Below are positions 12,583 to 23,897 of a stretch of 64,000 nt of DNA, one piece after another. Under the pieces are notes generated by a model, which saw only the letters and a list, made by a program, of their open reading frames with translations, searched no databases and was not told the origin of the DNA. Every line of letters starts with the position of its first letter. Position 1 is the first letter of the stretch. The DNA lies in the NCBI GenBank assembly GCA_002224055.1, contig AZLU01000223.1, positions 1 through 64,000 on the forward strand. The letters are read 5' to 3'. Position numbers and translations under genes: made by a program. The stretch comes from Pezizomycotina sp. ARF18 (taxonomy: Eukaryota; Ascomycota).

Positions 12583-13903
12583 CTATCTGTCTAGTAGTGT
12601 CCCCGCGGGTTCGAAATAGCCGTCGAGGGCCGCTTTTATGTTGTCCGTCCAGAGGGCCAAGTCGTAGGACAAGCGTCGGGCGGTGAACATGTCGCGAGTG
12701 TAGCCCTGGTGTTTGGAATCTAGAACAAGCTCGCATAGAGTTTGCCTGGTATCTTCGGTCTTCGGATCTAGACTTAGAAGCGAGACGATGAACTTAAGCG
12801 AAGTGTTCAGGACAACCAGTTGCAGAGGTTGATGTGCCAGAAATCTACGAATAAACCGGCGGGAGTTAGAGATTAAACGCTGTGTATTTGAATAACAGAA
12901 AACACATAGTGAGGTGGGTAAGAGGGATGAAAAAGAATGGAGAAGGAGAGCAACTTACCCCCCCTTAAAACCTGGGCCCAAAATTGCTAGGCCGTAAACT
13001 TCTGAATTTCAAAGCTCCCTCCGTATAAGGCTTTAATGACTTTAGTAGAAATGCGTAAACGGCCATAATTGTCGTCGCCTCCACACGGAATAGCTGAAAA
13101 GTAATTGCGTGAATTCCTGGCAAGAGATCATGTCCAGTTCTTCGACTCCAGATTCGGATACGATTGCTGTCGGCCGCTCCTGACACACAACGAAAGAATC
13201 CATAAGCGATACGTGGCAAGCGTGACACGATGCTCCTCTGTAACGGTCGGTGGCGCGTGTCCTCCTAAGATGTTAGGAGACCGCCTTGGGGGCTTAACTT
13301 CCATGAAGAAACCTGCGCGAAATTTGCTTCACAACTTTGTGGTTTAAAGTGATACCATCTATGAGGTCCTTTCTGCAGGCGGCACCGCTGACTAGAGAGA
13401 TAATGCTCTCCTTTTGCGGGCGCAAGGTTCTAAAGGACGCAAGCCAGACAGCTTGTATCCTTTACGTCGGCGGCATACTATCACTTTCCGCTAAAAGCTG
13501 TCGCACATGCGATAGCGTTGCGCCGTCTTGCCGGAGGAGGCGCTGCGCTTCGTATAAACGCACGGCTTCTTCCTGCCCACCGGTGCCCAGCTCATTGCAT
13601 AGGACAGAAACCCGAGTTTGTTTCTCGAAAGTTTTGTAAGCTTCGGAGAATTGGCGATTCGCTAGCGTTATTGACAGAAGACTCGGTAAATCCGTGACGA
13701 GCTCCAGTATAAAAGTTTGAGGTCTAGCGGGAGAGCACTGAGGTGTCTGCTGTTGCTATTGGTGCAACCGCGGGAATTTGCGCATCTGCAGATTGGGAAT
13801 CTAGCTGTAGAGAATCTTGGGTGGAGGGAATGCCATCGGGCTGAGAGGACTTGTCTGATTCTAGCGAGGCAATGGATGGAGTACGAACGCAGGAAGTAAC
13901 CAT
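12583..13903 (-). pseudogene. F-box-like protein, copy A
   Basis: Reading down from the ATG at 13903, a Ser/Gln-rich leader of about 60 codons is followed in another frame by LELVTDLPSLLSITLANRQF and EAYKTFEKQTRVSVLCNELG, the typical start of a large fungal family of F-box-like proteins. Later blocks are VTLATYRLWILSL and the final exon ending LDGYFEPAGTLLDR. A proper intron (donor GTAAGTTGC, acceptor ACACAG) lies at about 12881-12957. There are at least four frame breaks. VTLATYRLW matches VTLAAYRLW in the gene at 15.6-17.4 kb on the other strand, so the two are paralogues. F-box proteins usually bring targets to SCF ubiquitin ligases; no target can be inferred. The F-box itself is weak. Confidence 0.6.
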
Positions 13904-14563
13904 GTTGGACTTAATCTGACAAGTTACAATTACAAGCGACCAGAATGTGCTTGATCAGCAATGGAACTATCTAGGTACTGGGAATCGAAGTCAGCATTTA
14001 GAGGAAGTATCGGTATGCTCCAATACTTCAGGCTTTTATCTCACCAGTAGATACTTTGCCTATTCAAGTTTCACGAACGGATTTTGTATGACATACCCTT
14101 GTCCGATGATATCAAACGAATTTCGGAAATGAGATTTATTTAATTTATACGCCAGATAGCACCGTAGGGCTAGGACTGGTACTGTAAAGCAAAGCTCGGG
14201 ACTTTATCCACGCACTTGCAAGGGTATCTGATACGAAGATATACAAGCTCTACTATTATCCGACTATCTGTGTGGTCTGAGACGTCTAGTTTGTAGAACC
14301 TCCTTGTCGACAATGTTCAAAGAAAATTGAAAATTCTACCCACCCGAGTCAACTCTGGCCAATACCAACAAGTGTAATACCGCAAAGCATGACACACATT
14401 ATTACTATACACAAATTCTTGTAGTCTTTTAAACTCATAGCCTGTGCAGATATAGAAAATCGTATTATTCGTGTAGAAGGCCTGCTAACCTTCATGCCGC
14501 TTGAAAACCGTCGGTTGTACCCGCTTCGTAGATTCGTCCTTCCTTTTCCTTTGCAAGGTATTG
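13904..14563. other. spacer, nothing recognised
   Basis: AT-rich spacer. The 61-codon plus-strand frame at 13947-14132 shows no coding signs. Confidence 0.4.
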
Positions 14564-14955
14564 CTATTCGACAACAACGTCCTTGCTTGTATCTAGCTCT
14601 TCATATCTCCTGAGGTCCATCGGCTTGTCCAGTAAAGGATAACGTAGGGATCGAATTTTCCAGTAAGGGTTGTTTAGGTGATACTCTTGGCTCTGTATAG
14701 AAACATTATATGAAGTTAGTGAACGTACTCAACTCAGAAAACGCGTTAATGGGCAAATTTGAGCAACGTACGCTCTCCTGCTTATATCTCTCTACGATGG
14801 TAAATGCCCTAGGGTCCGATGTATTTTGCATGACGAACCATGAGACTGTTTGTGGTCTTGGGAGTAGACGCGACTAGCTTCGATCAGCTTGTTCTGGAGC
14901 TTGCGGATACATATTCGTCGTCCTGGCAAGGAGGTGGAACTATCGTGTATACCAT
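14564..14955 (-). CDS. ABM-type (dimeric alpha-beta barrel) small protein
   Basis: This is a short gene in two exons with a 79-base intron (14693-14771; donor GTACGTT, branch CACTAAC, acceptor TACAG). It starts at ATG 14955 (MVYTIV...DDEYV) and continues KLQNKLIEASRVYSQDHKQS, WFVMQNTSDPRAFTIVERYK, QEYHLNNPYW, and LLDKPMDLRRYEELDTSKDV before the stop. This arrangement (long helix, FVMQ..D..AFTIVERY strand, EYHL.NPYW helix) is that of the antibiotic-biosynthesis-monooxygenase-like fold of about 100 residues found in fungal quinone and polyketide enzymes and in many uncharacterised proteins. Two or three one-base shifts interrupt it as written. The substrate is unknown. It sits alone between two F-box-like genes. 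Confidence 0.72.
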
Positions 14956-15613
14956 TTTCCTTAGTTTTCTGTTGGGGAATTATGATGTCTTTCTGGGATT
15001 AAGCTTGGATGATAAGAAACTTCGGGAGCGATGGGCAATCTCTACTGTTTAATCACGAAATTGAAGGAGCTTTTATACAGGACCTAGGAGCTCGAAGGAA
15101 CCGTTTGCGACCGAGCGAAAGAACATAGACCACGTCCAAAGGCGAAGCTCTCATTTAGCGGTAGAGAAACAGCGGATTACCATTTTGAGAAGCTTCCGCG
15201 CCGCCTCGTTTAGAATTCCAATCCAATATCGGAGGTTTGCTCGGTGTTGGTTGCGGCGGTCGGCGGAAAGTTCTCTGGGAGTCTCTCCGCCGCCGACCTT
15301 TATGAACACAAAATCGCAGTTTCCATTTCTTTGGTCACGTAAACCCGTTTATATTGCGGTTTTTGAGATATGGGTAGTAGGTTAATTCATAAGTATCATC
15401 AATGAAATGATGGATAAATCTGCCGCTGACTGGGTCCCTCGAAACTTTTGATCGATTCGGGAGCGGGCGAAAAGATGACCCTATATGTTTAGCGTGACTG
15501 AGCTGCCCAGCGCGGTATTTTTGATTTGTCAGATTTTTCATTTGGATTTAGCTTTTCCATTTTTCTTATCTTGAACCTTCCTCTCCGAGATTTTCCCTGC
15601 GCCGAGTTGATTC
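14956..15613. other. spacer, nothing recognised
   Basis: This is the shared upstream region of the minus-strand ABM gene and the plus-strand F-box-like gene, so it could hold a divergent promoter. No TATA box or gene seen. The 66-codon frames here look like chance. Confidence 0.4.
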
Positions 15614-17379
15614 ATGAATGTCCAACGACGTACCACCTTTGAGATCAATTACGAATCAAAGATTAGAAGATCGACAATGCTTATTTCCGATCTCATTGCT
15701 GCTAGACTGAGAGACAATCGGAAACCTCCGCAGGTCCTAGGTCATCTAAGTCTTACAATGCGGAGGTTCCGAGATCAGGTCACCTTCAGTCTGCCGCTAT
15801 CAACCATCTCACCTGTCTACCGCTTGGAGGTAAAAGTCCTTATCTTCGAGCATTTCGCTGATCTAAAGAGCATCGCGTCACTTGCACTGGCTGTCGTGAA
15901 GTCTACGAGGGTACAAAGCTTCGAAGATCGATCCGTATTTCGGTTCTGGAGTCGGAGCTCGGCAATGACGGGAAGAAGAGCGTAGGCTTTACGACGCAGG
16001 ACCGCGGCCTCGACGCGGAGAAGCGAAGGTAGAGGACTGGAGAAGTTCTTGGAGGAAAGCTATGGGATGCTAAGAGCTACTCAGTATTCACGCTCAGAAA
16101 GTAGTGCGCCAACGGGATGGTTCCCAGCTGCCGCCGCAGAAAGGGAACGATAAGGGCGATTCGCAGGGTACACGGCGCCCGAATAGGGTATCCTCAATAC
16201 TTTGGTGCGGATCCAAGCTAGTTAAGCGGTTCGCGTGTGTCTTTCCCGCAATGGAAACGACCCTCGGGGAGGGCTGCCGATGGGTATTTTAGCGGAAGAT
16301 CGACCACGACGGAGGCAGGGACTGCGTGTGCTACTAGCGGCATTATAGGCTCTGTAACGATGAATGTTTTTTGTTAAGCTGGACCGCATCGCGGGTTGGC
16401 TCTATCTCACTCCTGACGAGGCGTCGCGCGGTTACTTTTCGTTATTCCGTTCTGGGAGGTTGTCATTGTTTATTGGTTCACAACTTCCTTGTGCACAGCT
16501 TTTAGCCGGAAAGATCCGACCACCGACGGAGGCAGAGGACTGCCGTGTGACACTAGCGGCATATAGGCTCTGGGTAACGCTGATGTTTTTGTTAAGCTGG
16601 ACCGCACTCGGCGGGGTTGGCTCTATCTCACTCCTGACGAGGCGTCAGCGCGGTTACTTTTCAGTTATCCGTTCTGGGAGGTTGTCATTGTTTATTGGCT
16701 TCACAACTTCCTTGTGCACAGCTTAGTACCGTACACCAATTTGCTAAGAGAATCAATCGGATAAGCGGCATTCTAGATGGTTCATGATAGAGAGGCTAGT
16801 GCAGCGCGGTAGTAAGCTTATAAGTTTTCCCCGTCTTTCGATGTGCAGTTGCAAGCTAGCTAATTTGTCGCGATATATACATAGGCTTCTCGGGCGGGAG
16901 AACTCGACCATGTGCAATAGGATTTTTTCAAATCTATAGCTCGGCGGCGTCCTCTCGCTATTGTCGATGAACTCTCACGCAGAAGAAACCGAAGCTTACC
17001 TATATTATGGTCTCGTGAGGAAGTCTACCCTGTCTTCTCAGGGACGATTTCTCCACGATGATAACAAAGATTACTGGATGTTCGTCCCGGCTGTTAGACT
17101 CGAAATTAAACCAAAGAGGCTATTTCGCGCCCGGGGAGGCACACTTCACGCGCCAAATCACACTTGGGTAAATCACGTGGCACACGTCGATCGGTTCTCT
17201 TCATGCTGGATGACTGGAGACTAAAGGAGGAGTTTGGATACCACTTCCATTCGAAGATTATGGACCGTGCAGGACAAGCGAGGCCGCTTGCGTTTTTATG
17301 ACGAGCGATGTTGTTTAGAGCAAGGAATGGCGATATGAACTTGGACGATTTGGGGGGTGTTTGGTGGAACAGGATTTAA
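15614..17379 (+). pseudogene. F-box-like protein, copy B
   Basis: The N-terminal block VYRLEVKVLIFEHFADLKSIA matches the F-box pattern (conserved hydrophobics, then SLAL...KSTR). Then come a charged middle, VTLAAYRLWVTLM, and the C-terminal motifs PFWEVVIVYW, HNFLVHSLVPYTNLL and LDDWRLKEEFGYHF that end many members of this fungal family. The start at 15614 is only the first ATG in the open frame; the real start may be nearer 15760. At least seven frame breaks occur. A segment of about 215 bases in the middle is present twice in tandem (16291-16724), which would disrupt the protein even if the frame were intact. Paralogue of the minus-strand gene at 12.6-13.9 kb. Confidence 0.6.
16291..16724 (+). 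repeat. tandem duplication of about 215 bases inside the F-box-like gene
   Basis: Copy 1 is 16291-16503 and copy 2 is 16504-16724. Both run from AGCGGAAGATC-like sequence to CTTGTGCACAGCTT. They align over their whole length with about a dozen gaps of one or two bases and very few substitutions. Each copy keeps the reading frame at places where the other has lost it. Confidence 0.9.
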
Positions 17380-17621
17380 ACTTAAAACTATTCGCAGAGG
17401 TTAACATCTTGAGCATTTACTCTGCCAAAGTTCAGGCCCTATCGATGAAGAATCTGTGTTTGTAAACCTCCCCACCACGTGCAATACACCTGGTGCTTAT
17501 GCATGTATCACTAGAGTTGATGTTCGAGGCGGAGCCTTCCTCTTTTCAAAATAACAAAAAAAATGAAAACGGTCTTCGCGCGGCGGCTGATATTTGAATT
17601 GCAAAGACCTACGCAGTTAAG

Positions 17622-18050
17622 TTGCAATCGAATTTGTTGGATTTAACCTTTTATGCGATTCACGATTTTGAGTTGCTGAAATCAAAATACCGGCGGTGTG
17701 TACAACCATCACTTCTGAGTCTGATTTCGTTCATAAACCGTGATGAAATCACCTTACTACAACGTGTTTCCCGATGCATTCGCGGACATGATGGAAGATT
17801 ACAGATTCGGAGAGAAAGGGGTGGAGCCTACAGCGACGCTGATGAGATTATTCCAAGGCACAAGAGGCACGTTGTATGAGGAATGCTCCTGCTGGATACG
17901 ATAGTGCAGGAATACATAGACGATAACCGCGTCATGAAACGCCATGAGGGAAATTACTGCAGGATAAGATTAGGATCACGTTAGCGAAAGATATCAACCG
18001 CGAGAGCACTCGTAGGTTTATGCTTTTTGGGATATACACAGAGAACGGTA
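17622..18050 (+). pseudogene. possible BTB-type C-terminal fragment
   Basis: There is coding-like sequence in more than one frame: an opening AIHDFELLKSKYRR, then SPYYNVFPDAFADMMEDYRF and EPTATLMRLFQGTRGTLYEE, then LLLDTIVQEYIDDNRV. The order (short helix, FPDAFADMM.DYRF, and a late LLD...EYI.D helix) resembles the C-terminal half of fungal BTB proteins, but no BTB core lies upstream. At least two frame shifts. Low confidence; it could be an unrelated hypothetical gene. Confidence 0.3.
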
Positions 18051-18161
18051 GTTCAAACTAAGGAGTGAATAGTTGAAGATAGTTCTTGTCGGTGTACCGA
18101 GAAATAATTATAAGCATCTATGCGCCTCAATCGAGATCTCCTCCAGAGCAGTACCTCGCCC

Positions 18162-18955
18162 TCACATCTTATTTTTACACGTAGTGCATCTATCATCCTT
18201 CGCCTTTATCTGTAGAAACTTCATCATAAGTTCCACGTTGTCCGAAACAATAGCTTTAAGCTCCGACGTCTCCAGAATCTGATCTAAATACCCCTCCTTA
18301 CAAATCCCTTCAATCAAAGGTTCTAAAGATGCGGATTCGGCGTGGTACATCCCGAGCAGTTCCTTGATACCGTTCGTGAAACTCTGCTGGTCATCATGCC
18401 CGGGCCGGTAGCTTTCCCCGCCGTTGGATGAGCGCTGTACTAGGAGGTCTGGGGATGTCCAGGTAGGATGCCGGTGCGAATAGGTCTTTCTTGTCGGTTA
18501 CGGACTAGGTTAAGCCTCCGTCGCAGTTTGTCGGCTCTGATGCGCCACTTGACGTTAGCGAAAATGAATGTTATTTATTTACTTTTTCCCATGCCCTAAG
18601 GCAACAATTTACCGAAGCTACCGTAGTAGAGCCAATACAACGTCTGATTAATGACGGTGCTCCGATGTTCCGCAAGAAAGAGTTCGTTTTCGTTGGCCTC
18701 CTTGAATCTGTCGCTCGAAAATAACGTTCGGAAGTAGCCCGAGTTTAGCGCGATTATATACTTGTGGCTTTGTATGGCTTCTTTTTGGGCCCGCGAGTAT
18801 AGTGACATCTGATAGGAAGCTGCTGTAGAAAAGGCTGCTGTTTTATATCCGAGATATGGATTAAGCTAACCTTAGAAAAGAAAAAGATTACGAGACCTAT
18901 ACTTACCTCCCGAGATTTTGAAATTCTGCGATGACTTTATCTGAGCCCTCTGCAT
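18162..18955 (-). CDS. BTB/POZ protein 1
   Basis: BTB domains are dimerising modules and common adaptors of CUL3 ubiquitin ligases. Reading from ATG 18955: a short first exon (MQRAQIKSSQNFKISG), an intron with donor GTAAGTATAG, then SFLSDVTILAGPK, HKYIIALNSGYFRTLFSS, FKEANENELFLAE and LYWLYYG, the strands and helices of the BTB fold. A second intron probably follows the WLYYG block. The C-terminal part (QQSFTNGIKELLGMYHAESA, SLEPLIEGICKEGYLDQIL, VELMMKFLQIKA) ends at 18162 with CTTCKNKM. At least three one-base shifts are present, including between the first BTB strand and the HKYI helix. It has no other domain, like the other BTB genes here. Confidence 0.8.
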
Positions 18956-19459
18956 TCTGATTCGTCGGCTCAGGTTGACTTGTTCGCCTATCTTTTGATC
19001 AGGGCTAGAGGAAATAGGTTTTGGGGGACGGGCGGGGTGGTTCCCCACATCACCGTGTTTATTGCGCCTAGAACTTCCTCGGTGAATAGACCTAACGATC
19101 GATATCTGCCGCCGAAGTATAGCACCAATTATTACTCCAGGGATTGGAATATTGTTCCGAGTAGTTTGGATGCCAATGTTCTCGTGAGAAGGAAGCTACG
19201 ACTAAATGGGAGCCGACATGCGCAATACAAAACACTTTGAAGCTGTGAAGGTATATTACTATTGAGGATATCTTTTACAATTTGTTTATTTTCGCCTCCG
19301 CGGGATGCGGGGTCTGCGGGGATATTAATATAGGATCTCGAGGCTTATTTGGGCCAAGACTATAGGCGCCTGCTAATTTTAAAGTAAAAAAAGCAGAGAG
19401 AGGACTTGAAACAAATCTTCATGAAACCACCCCGGGTTGGTCATTATCTGTTTTTAGAT
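18956..19459. other. spacer between two BTB genes
   Basis: An 86-codon plus-strand frame at 18980-19240 has no recognisable features. The stretch carries the upstream region of the first BTB gene and the downstream region of the next. Confidence 0.4.
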
Positions 19460-19824
19460 TCAAAATAGAAAGATCGCATCCAAGCCTTTGGGCCGCTGGC
19501 CCTGACACGTTGTACACCATTCCTCGTTCGCCTTCGTTTCCAGCAGCTTCATCATCAGCTTCGGATCGTTCATAACCACGGTCCTAAGCGTTGGAGTGTC
19601 GAGAATTTGCTTCAGGAAGCCTTTCTAGCAAATCACCTCCATAAGCGGATCGAGGCTCGCGTGCTCCACGTGGTACGCTTCAAGTAGCATCCTTATGGTT
19701 GTATTGAACCTCGACTGGTGCTCCTTCCCAACCCTGAAGACGTCCGTGTCGCGCATACTTATACGCTCGATAATCAGGTCGACGGTGAACTTTTGGAGGG
19801 AAGGGATGCCGGAGTAGGGGGCGT

Positions 19825-21108
19825 AGGAGAATAGTCGCGCTTTCGTTTTTAGTTTCAAAAAATTTTCCAGATCGGACATTTTTAAATTCAACATTTGTAA
19901 TTTTTTAGTTTTATTAAGGTTGACATAATTGTTGGGACACTTTCCTAAAACGGCAGTTTTCCGATATAAAAGTATAATTTTTGTACTTTTTCAATTAAAA
20001 TACGCAATAATGACTAAATAAAATTAGCTAAAACTTAAATATATTATAATATATATCGTAAACTAATATATATTAAAGTTTTAAAAAAATTCGATCAAAA
20101 TTTATGACGTGATGATATTTAATATTTTTATATTTTTTAAAATATGTACTTTATATACTTTGTATATGTAAAATATGCCAAATTGTATAAAAAATGTGCG
20201 ATTTTAAACTAGTTAAAATTTAAATATGTATTAGATTAATATATAATCTATAATATATTTTAATTTTATAGGTTTTTTTATTAAATATTGATGTTATAAT
20301 ATAAGTTTAAGAAGAATAGATATTTTATATATAAAATTTAGAAGATTTTAGTGCGTTATTATTATATATATAATAAAGGTAAATTTTTAGTTTTATGAAA
20401 ATCAGATAATAATTGAGCGAGTTATCGGTGATTTAAGATATTGTAAAACTTGAAGAAATTGCTATTTTAGGTAAGTGTCCGAATAATTATGTTTACTGAC
20501 TGTATTATATTTTTAAAAAAAATTAATAAAAAGATAATAAGATAAAATACTTTTAAAACTATTATTATATAATTAATATAGATAGTATTTAAATGCTTTT
20601 AGCTTATGCTTAAAAAAGTTTTTATTTAATCTCGTTTTTATAAAGCTTTTTACCGATAAAATATAATAAAAATAAAAGAATTTTAACTAAAAATATTTTT
20701 ATGAACTTTATAGGGCGTTTTCTCTGCGCCGCAATAGATGGTCAGATTATAGGAGAATAGTCGCGCTTTTATTTCTAGTTTTGGAGTTTTTTAGATCAGA
20801 CGTTTTTAAATTTAATATCTATAATTTTTAAGTTTATTAGCTCTAGCTATTTGATATTATATCTTTAAAGGAAGGTTAATAAAAAAATAAAAAAATAAAG
20901 TATTTTCAAAACTATTGTTATATAACTAATATAGGTAATATTTGAACATCCTTAGCTTATATTTAAAGAGGAAGATTTTGCTTGACCTCGTCTCTATAAA
21001 GCAATCTACCGATAAGATCTAGCGAAAATAGAAGAAATTTTAACTAACGATGCTCTTGTGAAGTTTATAAGGCGTCTTCTCCGCGCTATAGTAGATCGTG
21101 AGATTGGA
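19825..21108 (-). repeat. internal tandem duplication in BTB gene 2
   Basis: Unit A is about 19825-20750, interrupted by the MITE. Unit B is about 20751-21108. Both begin GGAGAATAGTCGCGC and end in the GGCGT...TCTCTGCGC / TCTCCGCGC region of the BTB exon. They differ by C-to-T and G-to-A type changes, more in unit A, consistent with RIP acting after the duplication. Confidence 0.75.
19912..20502 (+). mobile_element. MITE, TA-flanked TIR family, copy 1
   Basis: The left inverted end (GTTGACATAATTGTTGGGAC, then CACTTTCCTAAAACGGCA) and the right end (reverse complement of the same sequence, finishing ACTGACTG, then TA) match the copies at 35702 and 39261. The outermost left bases are degraded, so the start is approximate. 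The interior is AT-rich and non-coding. It lies inside BTB gene 2. Confidence 0.8.
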
Positions 21109-21249
21109 GAAAGCGCCGGTCTCGAGAAGCCTGTATATTGTTAATCGTGGTTTATTATTAGTTGGCAATGTTGAGAGGGAAGCGCTTGGTGGAGGGCTGC
21201 TCGAGGAACCCCTACCTTCTGAGGCCGGTGAATTGCTTATCGATACCAA

Positions 21250-22157
21250 CGCCGTTGGCTATGGCGACTCCGTTCCTAGGTTCAGGCTCTTACCCCTCCT
21301 ACCGTCGTCGTTCTAACTATCCTCCGAGTCGGGGGCTGGTTACGGTTGCCTCTATAGATGTAAGGTATCGACGCCGCCATTGTTCAGGCCGCGGAAGTGC
21401 CATATACGCTTCGATGCGAAGTTTTTTCATACTAGTAACGTTTCACTCGCCGACTGTGTCGTCGAGCTGGCCTTAGTCTTGAGATCTCGATCTTTCAGGT
21501 TGATGTTTTATCTACGACTAGGTCTGATGGTGATGATGATGATAAGCTGGAAGTCGAAGTAAGCGGATTTGTTTGTTAATGCCGATTAAGTAATAATGGG
21601 CTGTGACTTTATGGTAATTTCTTTTGAGCAATATTTCTTTATTTATTTGCATATTTTTAAATGAAAAGGAGGGGAAAAAAAAGGAGTTGAGAACTTAGTG
21701 CTATATGGTAATAGAATGAGTATACGAAGACGTCGAAAAATAATGTATTCATATCGATGTATCAATAATCTCGATCGACATGTTTAGTACAATGACAGGA
21801 AGCCGCCTAGTCTAACGGTGGAGTGTTATTCGTATCGAAGTATTTTGATTTCCGTTACGTAATTACGGACTCCTCATTGATCTATTACTGGAAAGGCTCA
21901 AGTACGGAAGAGCTTGAACAAAGACCGGTAGGTTGCTATGCTGGACGGTCCCGATCGAGCATGCTGTGACTGATATGTCATGAGCAAAAAGCCGCCAAAA
22001 ATCACAAGAGAATCGGGATGCTAAGATATATTTGTTGGCTAAAGTAGGTCTTTGTAATGCACTGAGTAATGTTCTTGTAGTTATAATTATAGGAGATTTT
22101 CATTGTGAGAAAAAGCCGGTTGACCACCTCGCGGCTCGCTTCTCAACGCTTTGAACT
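21250..22157. other. spacer, no gene seen
   Basis: This is the upstream side of BTB gene 2 and the downstream side of a zinc-ribbon gene. From about 21740 it resembles the sequence from about 23940 onward, part of a larger tandem duplication. It ends in repeat-tail sequence of the zinc-ribbon gene. Confidence 0.45.
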
Positions 22158-23018
22158 TTAGCTTTTATATCCTCCTAAAGTTGAATTGTAGCTCTTAGAT
22201 CCTCCTGAAGTTGAACTCTGAGTCTTAGACCGTCCCGAGGTCGAGCTTTGGGTCTTAGGCCCTCCTGAAGTTGAACTTCGGCCTGTGTATCCTCCTGAGG
22301 TCGACCTTTGGCTTTGATATCCTCTCGAGCTCGAACTTGAACTTCCATATCCTACTGAAGCTAGACCTAGGCTCTTGGATCCTCCGAGGTAGAACTTTGA
22401 ATCTTGGGCCCCCCCGAGGTCGAGCTTTGGCTCTTGAGTCCTGCTGAGCTACGGTTATATCCTGCCGAGCTACTCTTGGATCCTCCTGAGGTACTCCTAT
22501 ATCCTCCTGAGCCACTCCCAGATCCTCCTAAGCTATTTCTATATCCCCTTGAGCTTTTGTTATATCCTCCCGAGCTACTCTTATAGCCTCCCGAGGTCGA
22601 GCTTTGGGTCTTAGATCCTCCTGAGCTTGAATCCGACCTCTTATTTCCTCGTTTCTCGTCATATTCTTCCATAGTCATCCCGTGTTTCTTTTCAAAGCAA
22701 TCGTAACAGAGACAATCCGTTTTGGTCTTATCTCGAACGAATTTTTCATTGATGTCGCCGCAGATATTGTGCGCCCGCATTCCGACAATTTTGACCGCCA
22801 AGCAACGTTCGAGTCTGTCGTCTTCATGTGGCGGCGTGCCCCCCCGCACTGAGAGCAGAGGTACATTATAGCCTTGCACATGATTTTGGCTGATGGTTGT
22901 GGAATTAGAGGCTTTAACTAGGGAATGTTGGGGAACCGGGGCTGTAGTTTGAACGAGCGCTGGAGGTTTGTATGATATGGTACAGGAAAATAACTCCAAT
23001 GGGGCAGTGGCTTGCCAT
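22158..23018 (-). CDS. zinc-ribbon-like protein a with Gly/Ser/Tyr repeat tail
   Basis: The start at 23018 (ATGGCAAGC) is chosen because the tandem paralogue starts the same way. After an N-terminal stretch (SYKPPALVQTTAPVP) comes the cysteine core: MYLCSQCGGARRH, LERCLAVKIVGMRAHNICGD, TDCLCYDCFEKKHG, giving C-x2-C, RC, HNIC and C-x2-C-x2-C groups that should bind one or two zinc ions. About 165 residues of tail then repeat ten-residue units of the type SKTQSSTSGG, YKSSSGG and YNKSSRG, a disordered low-complexity chain. Two or three frame shifts occur. The stop at 22158 is TAA where the paralogue has CAA; the ancestral end would be five codons further on. No known family recognised. Confidence 0.7.
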
Positions 23019-23865
23019 ATTTATAGCCCGGGTGAGGAACATAGGCTTTCTTAGACCTGACGAACTCTGAGGCGGTAACCCTTTTCGGGTTTCGTGTTAT
23101 ACTATTGCTCCGAAGGATTGCTATTTCGCTCAGAACTTGGGAGTTAGGTACACTTTCAGATCCGTACTTTAATTATCCCAGAATAATAAGCGGGAGTCTC
23201 AAGGAATATATTTAAAAATATCAACTAAACAAAGCTTAAATGCTACTCAAAAATAATTCCACAGTTTTGGACAATCATTAATTACAATAAAAAGCAATAA
23301 ATAATACTGTTTCGGATAGCTTTATTATCATATTTTTTTACTCTTAATATAACTGTCTGCTCAATTTATAATTTAACACTATTATATAATATACTAATAA
23401 CGTTACTAATCGATAGGCACGCGAGAATCCTTCATATATAAGCTGCTAAATACCATTTAGATATCTCAATATACCACTGGCACCTTGATTTTGTCGATGA
23501 CCAAGCTTGCAAGCAAATTGTCGATATTTTCCGCACCAGGGGGAATTTTGTCCGTCTTGAAATAAGGGGAAACGATGCAAAATAAATCGTCGCAATGTAA
23601 TTCGTACATCACCCAAACTGAAGAAATTAACAAATAGCCTGTATTCATGCCGATTTATCAACATTATCGGTCGAGCTACCATGAATTTATGAAGCTCTTG
23701 AAACGCCATCCGCCACCGCTATACGGCTGCTTGTTGTGGATGCTAGCTCCATAATCAGGCTGTATTTACATATAAAATATGTGACCAAATTCTTTTTCTT
23801 GTGGCGATAAGGAAAAGGTAGACATTTGGTTGTGTGGCAGTAGCAATTCCCTTTTATTGATTTAC

Positions 23866-23897
<32 letters not shown>

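Larger units (their letters stand above)
19460..21249 (-). pseudogene. BTB/POZ protein 2, disrupted by duplication, MITE and RIP
   Basis: The N-terminal exon (21249 to about 21040) has a Ser/Pro-rich leader, then YRLLETGAFSNLTIYYSAEK and YKLHKSIV. The BTB middle is visible though AT-converted at about 20880-21040 (IGRLLYRDEVKQNLPL and FKYYLY). The C-terminal part is near 19460-19860 (LLEAYHVEHASLDPL, an in-frame TAG at 19625, then KGFLKQILDTPTLRTVV and KLMMKLLETKA). Between the ends a unit of about 360 bases is present twice, and a MITE of about 590 bases sits in one copy. The duplicated part is RIPed, as expected since RIP targets duplications. The gene is dead. The C-terminus is clearly paralogous to that of the BTB gene at 18.2-19.0 kb. 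Confidence 0.8.

Noticed and set aside
22404-22586. 60-codon Leu/Pro repeat frame on the plus strand
   Set aside because: Mirror of the Gly/Ser repeat tail of zinc-ribbon protein a.
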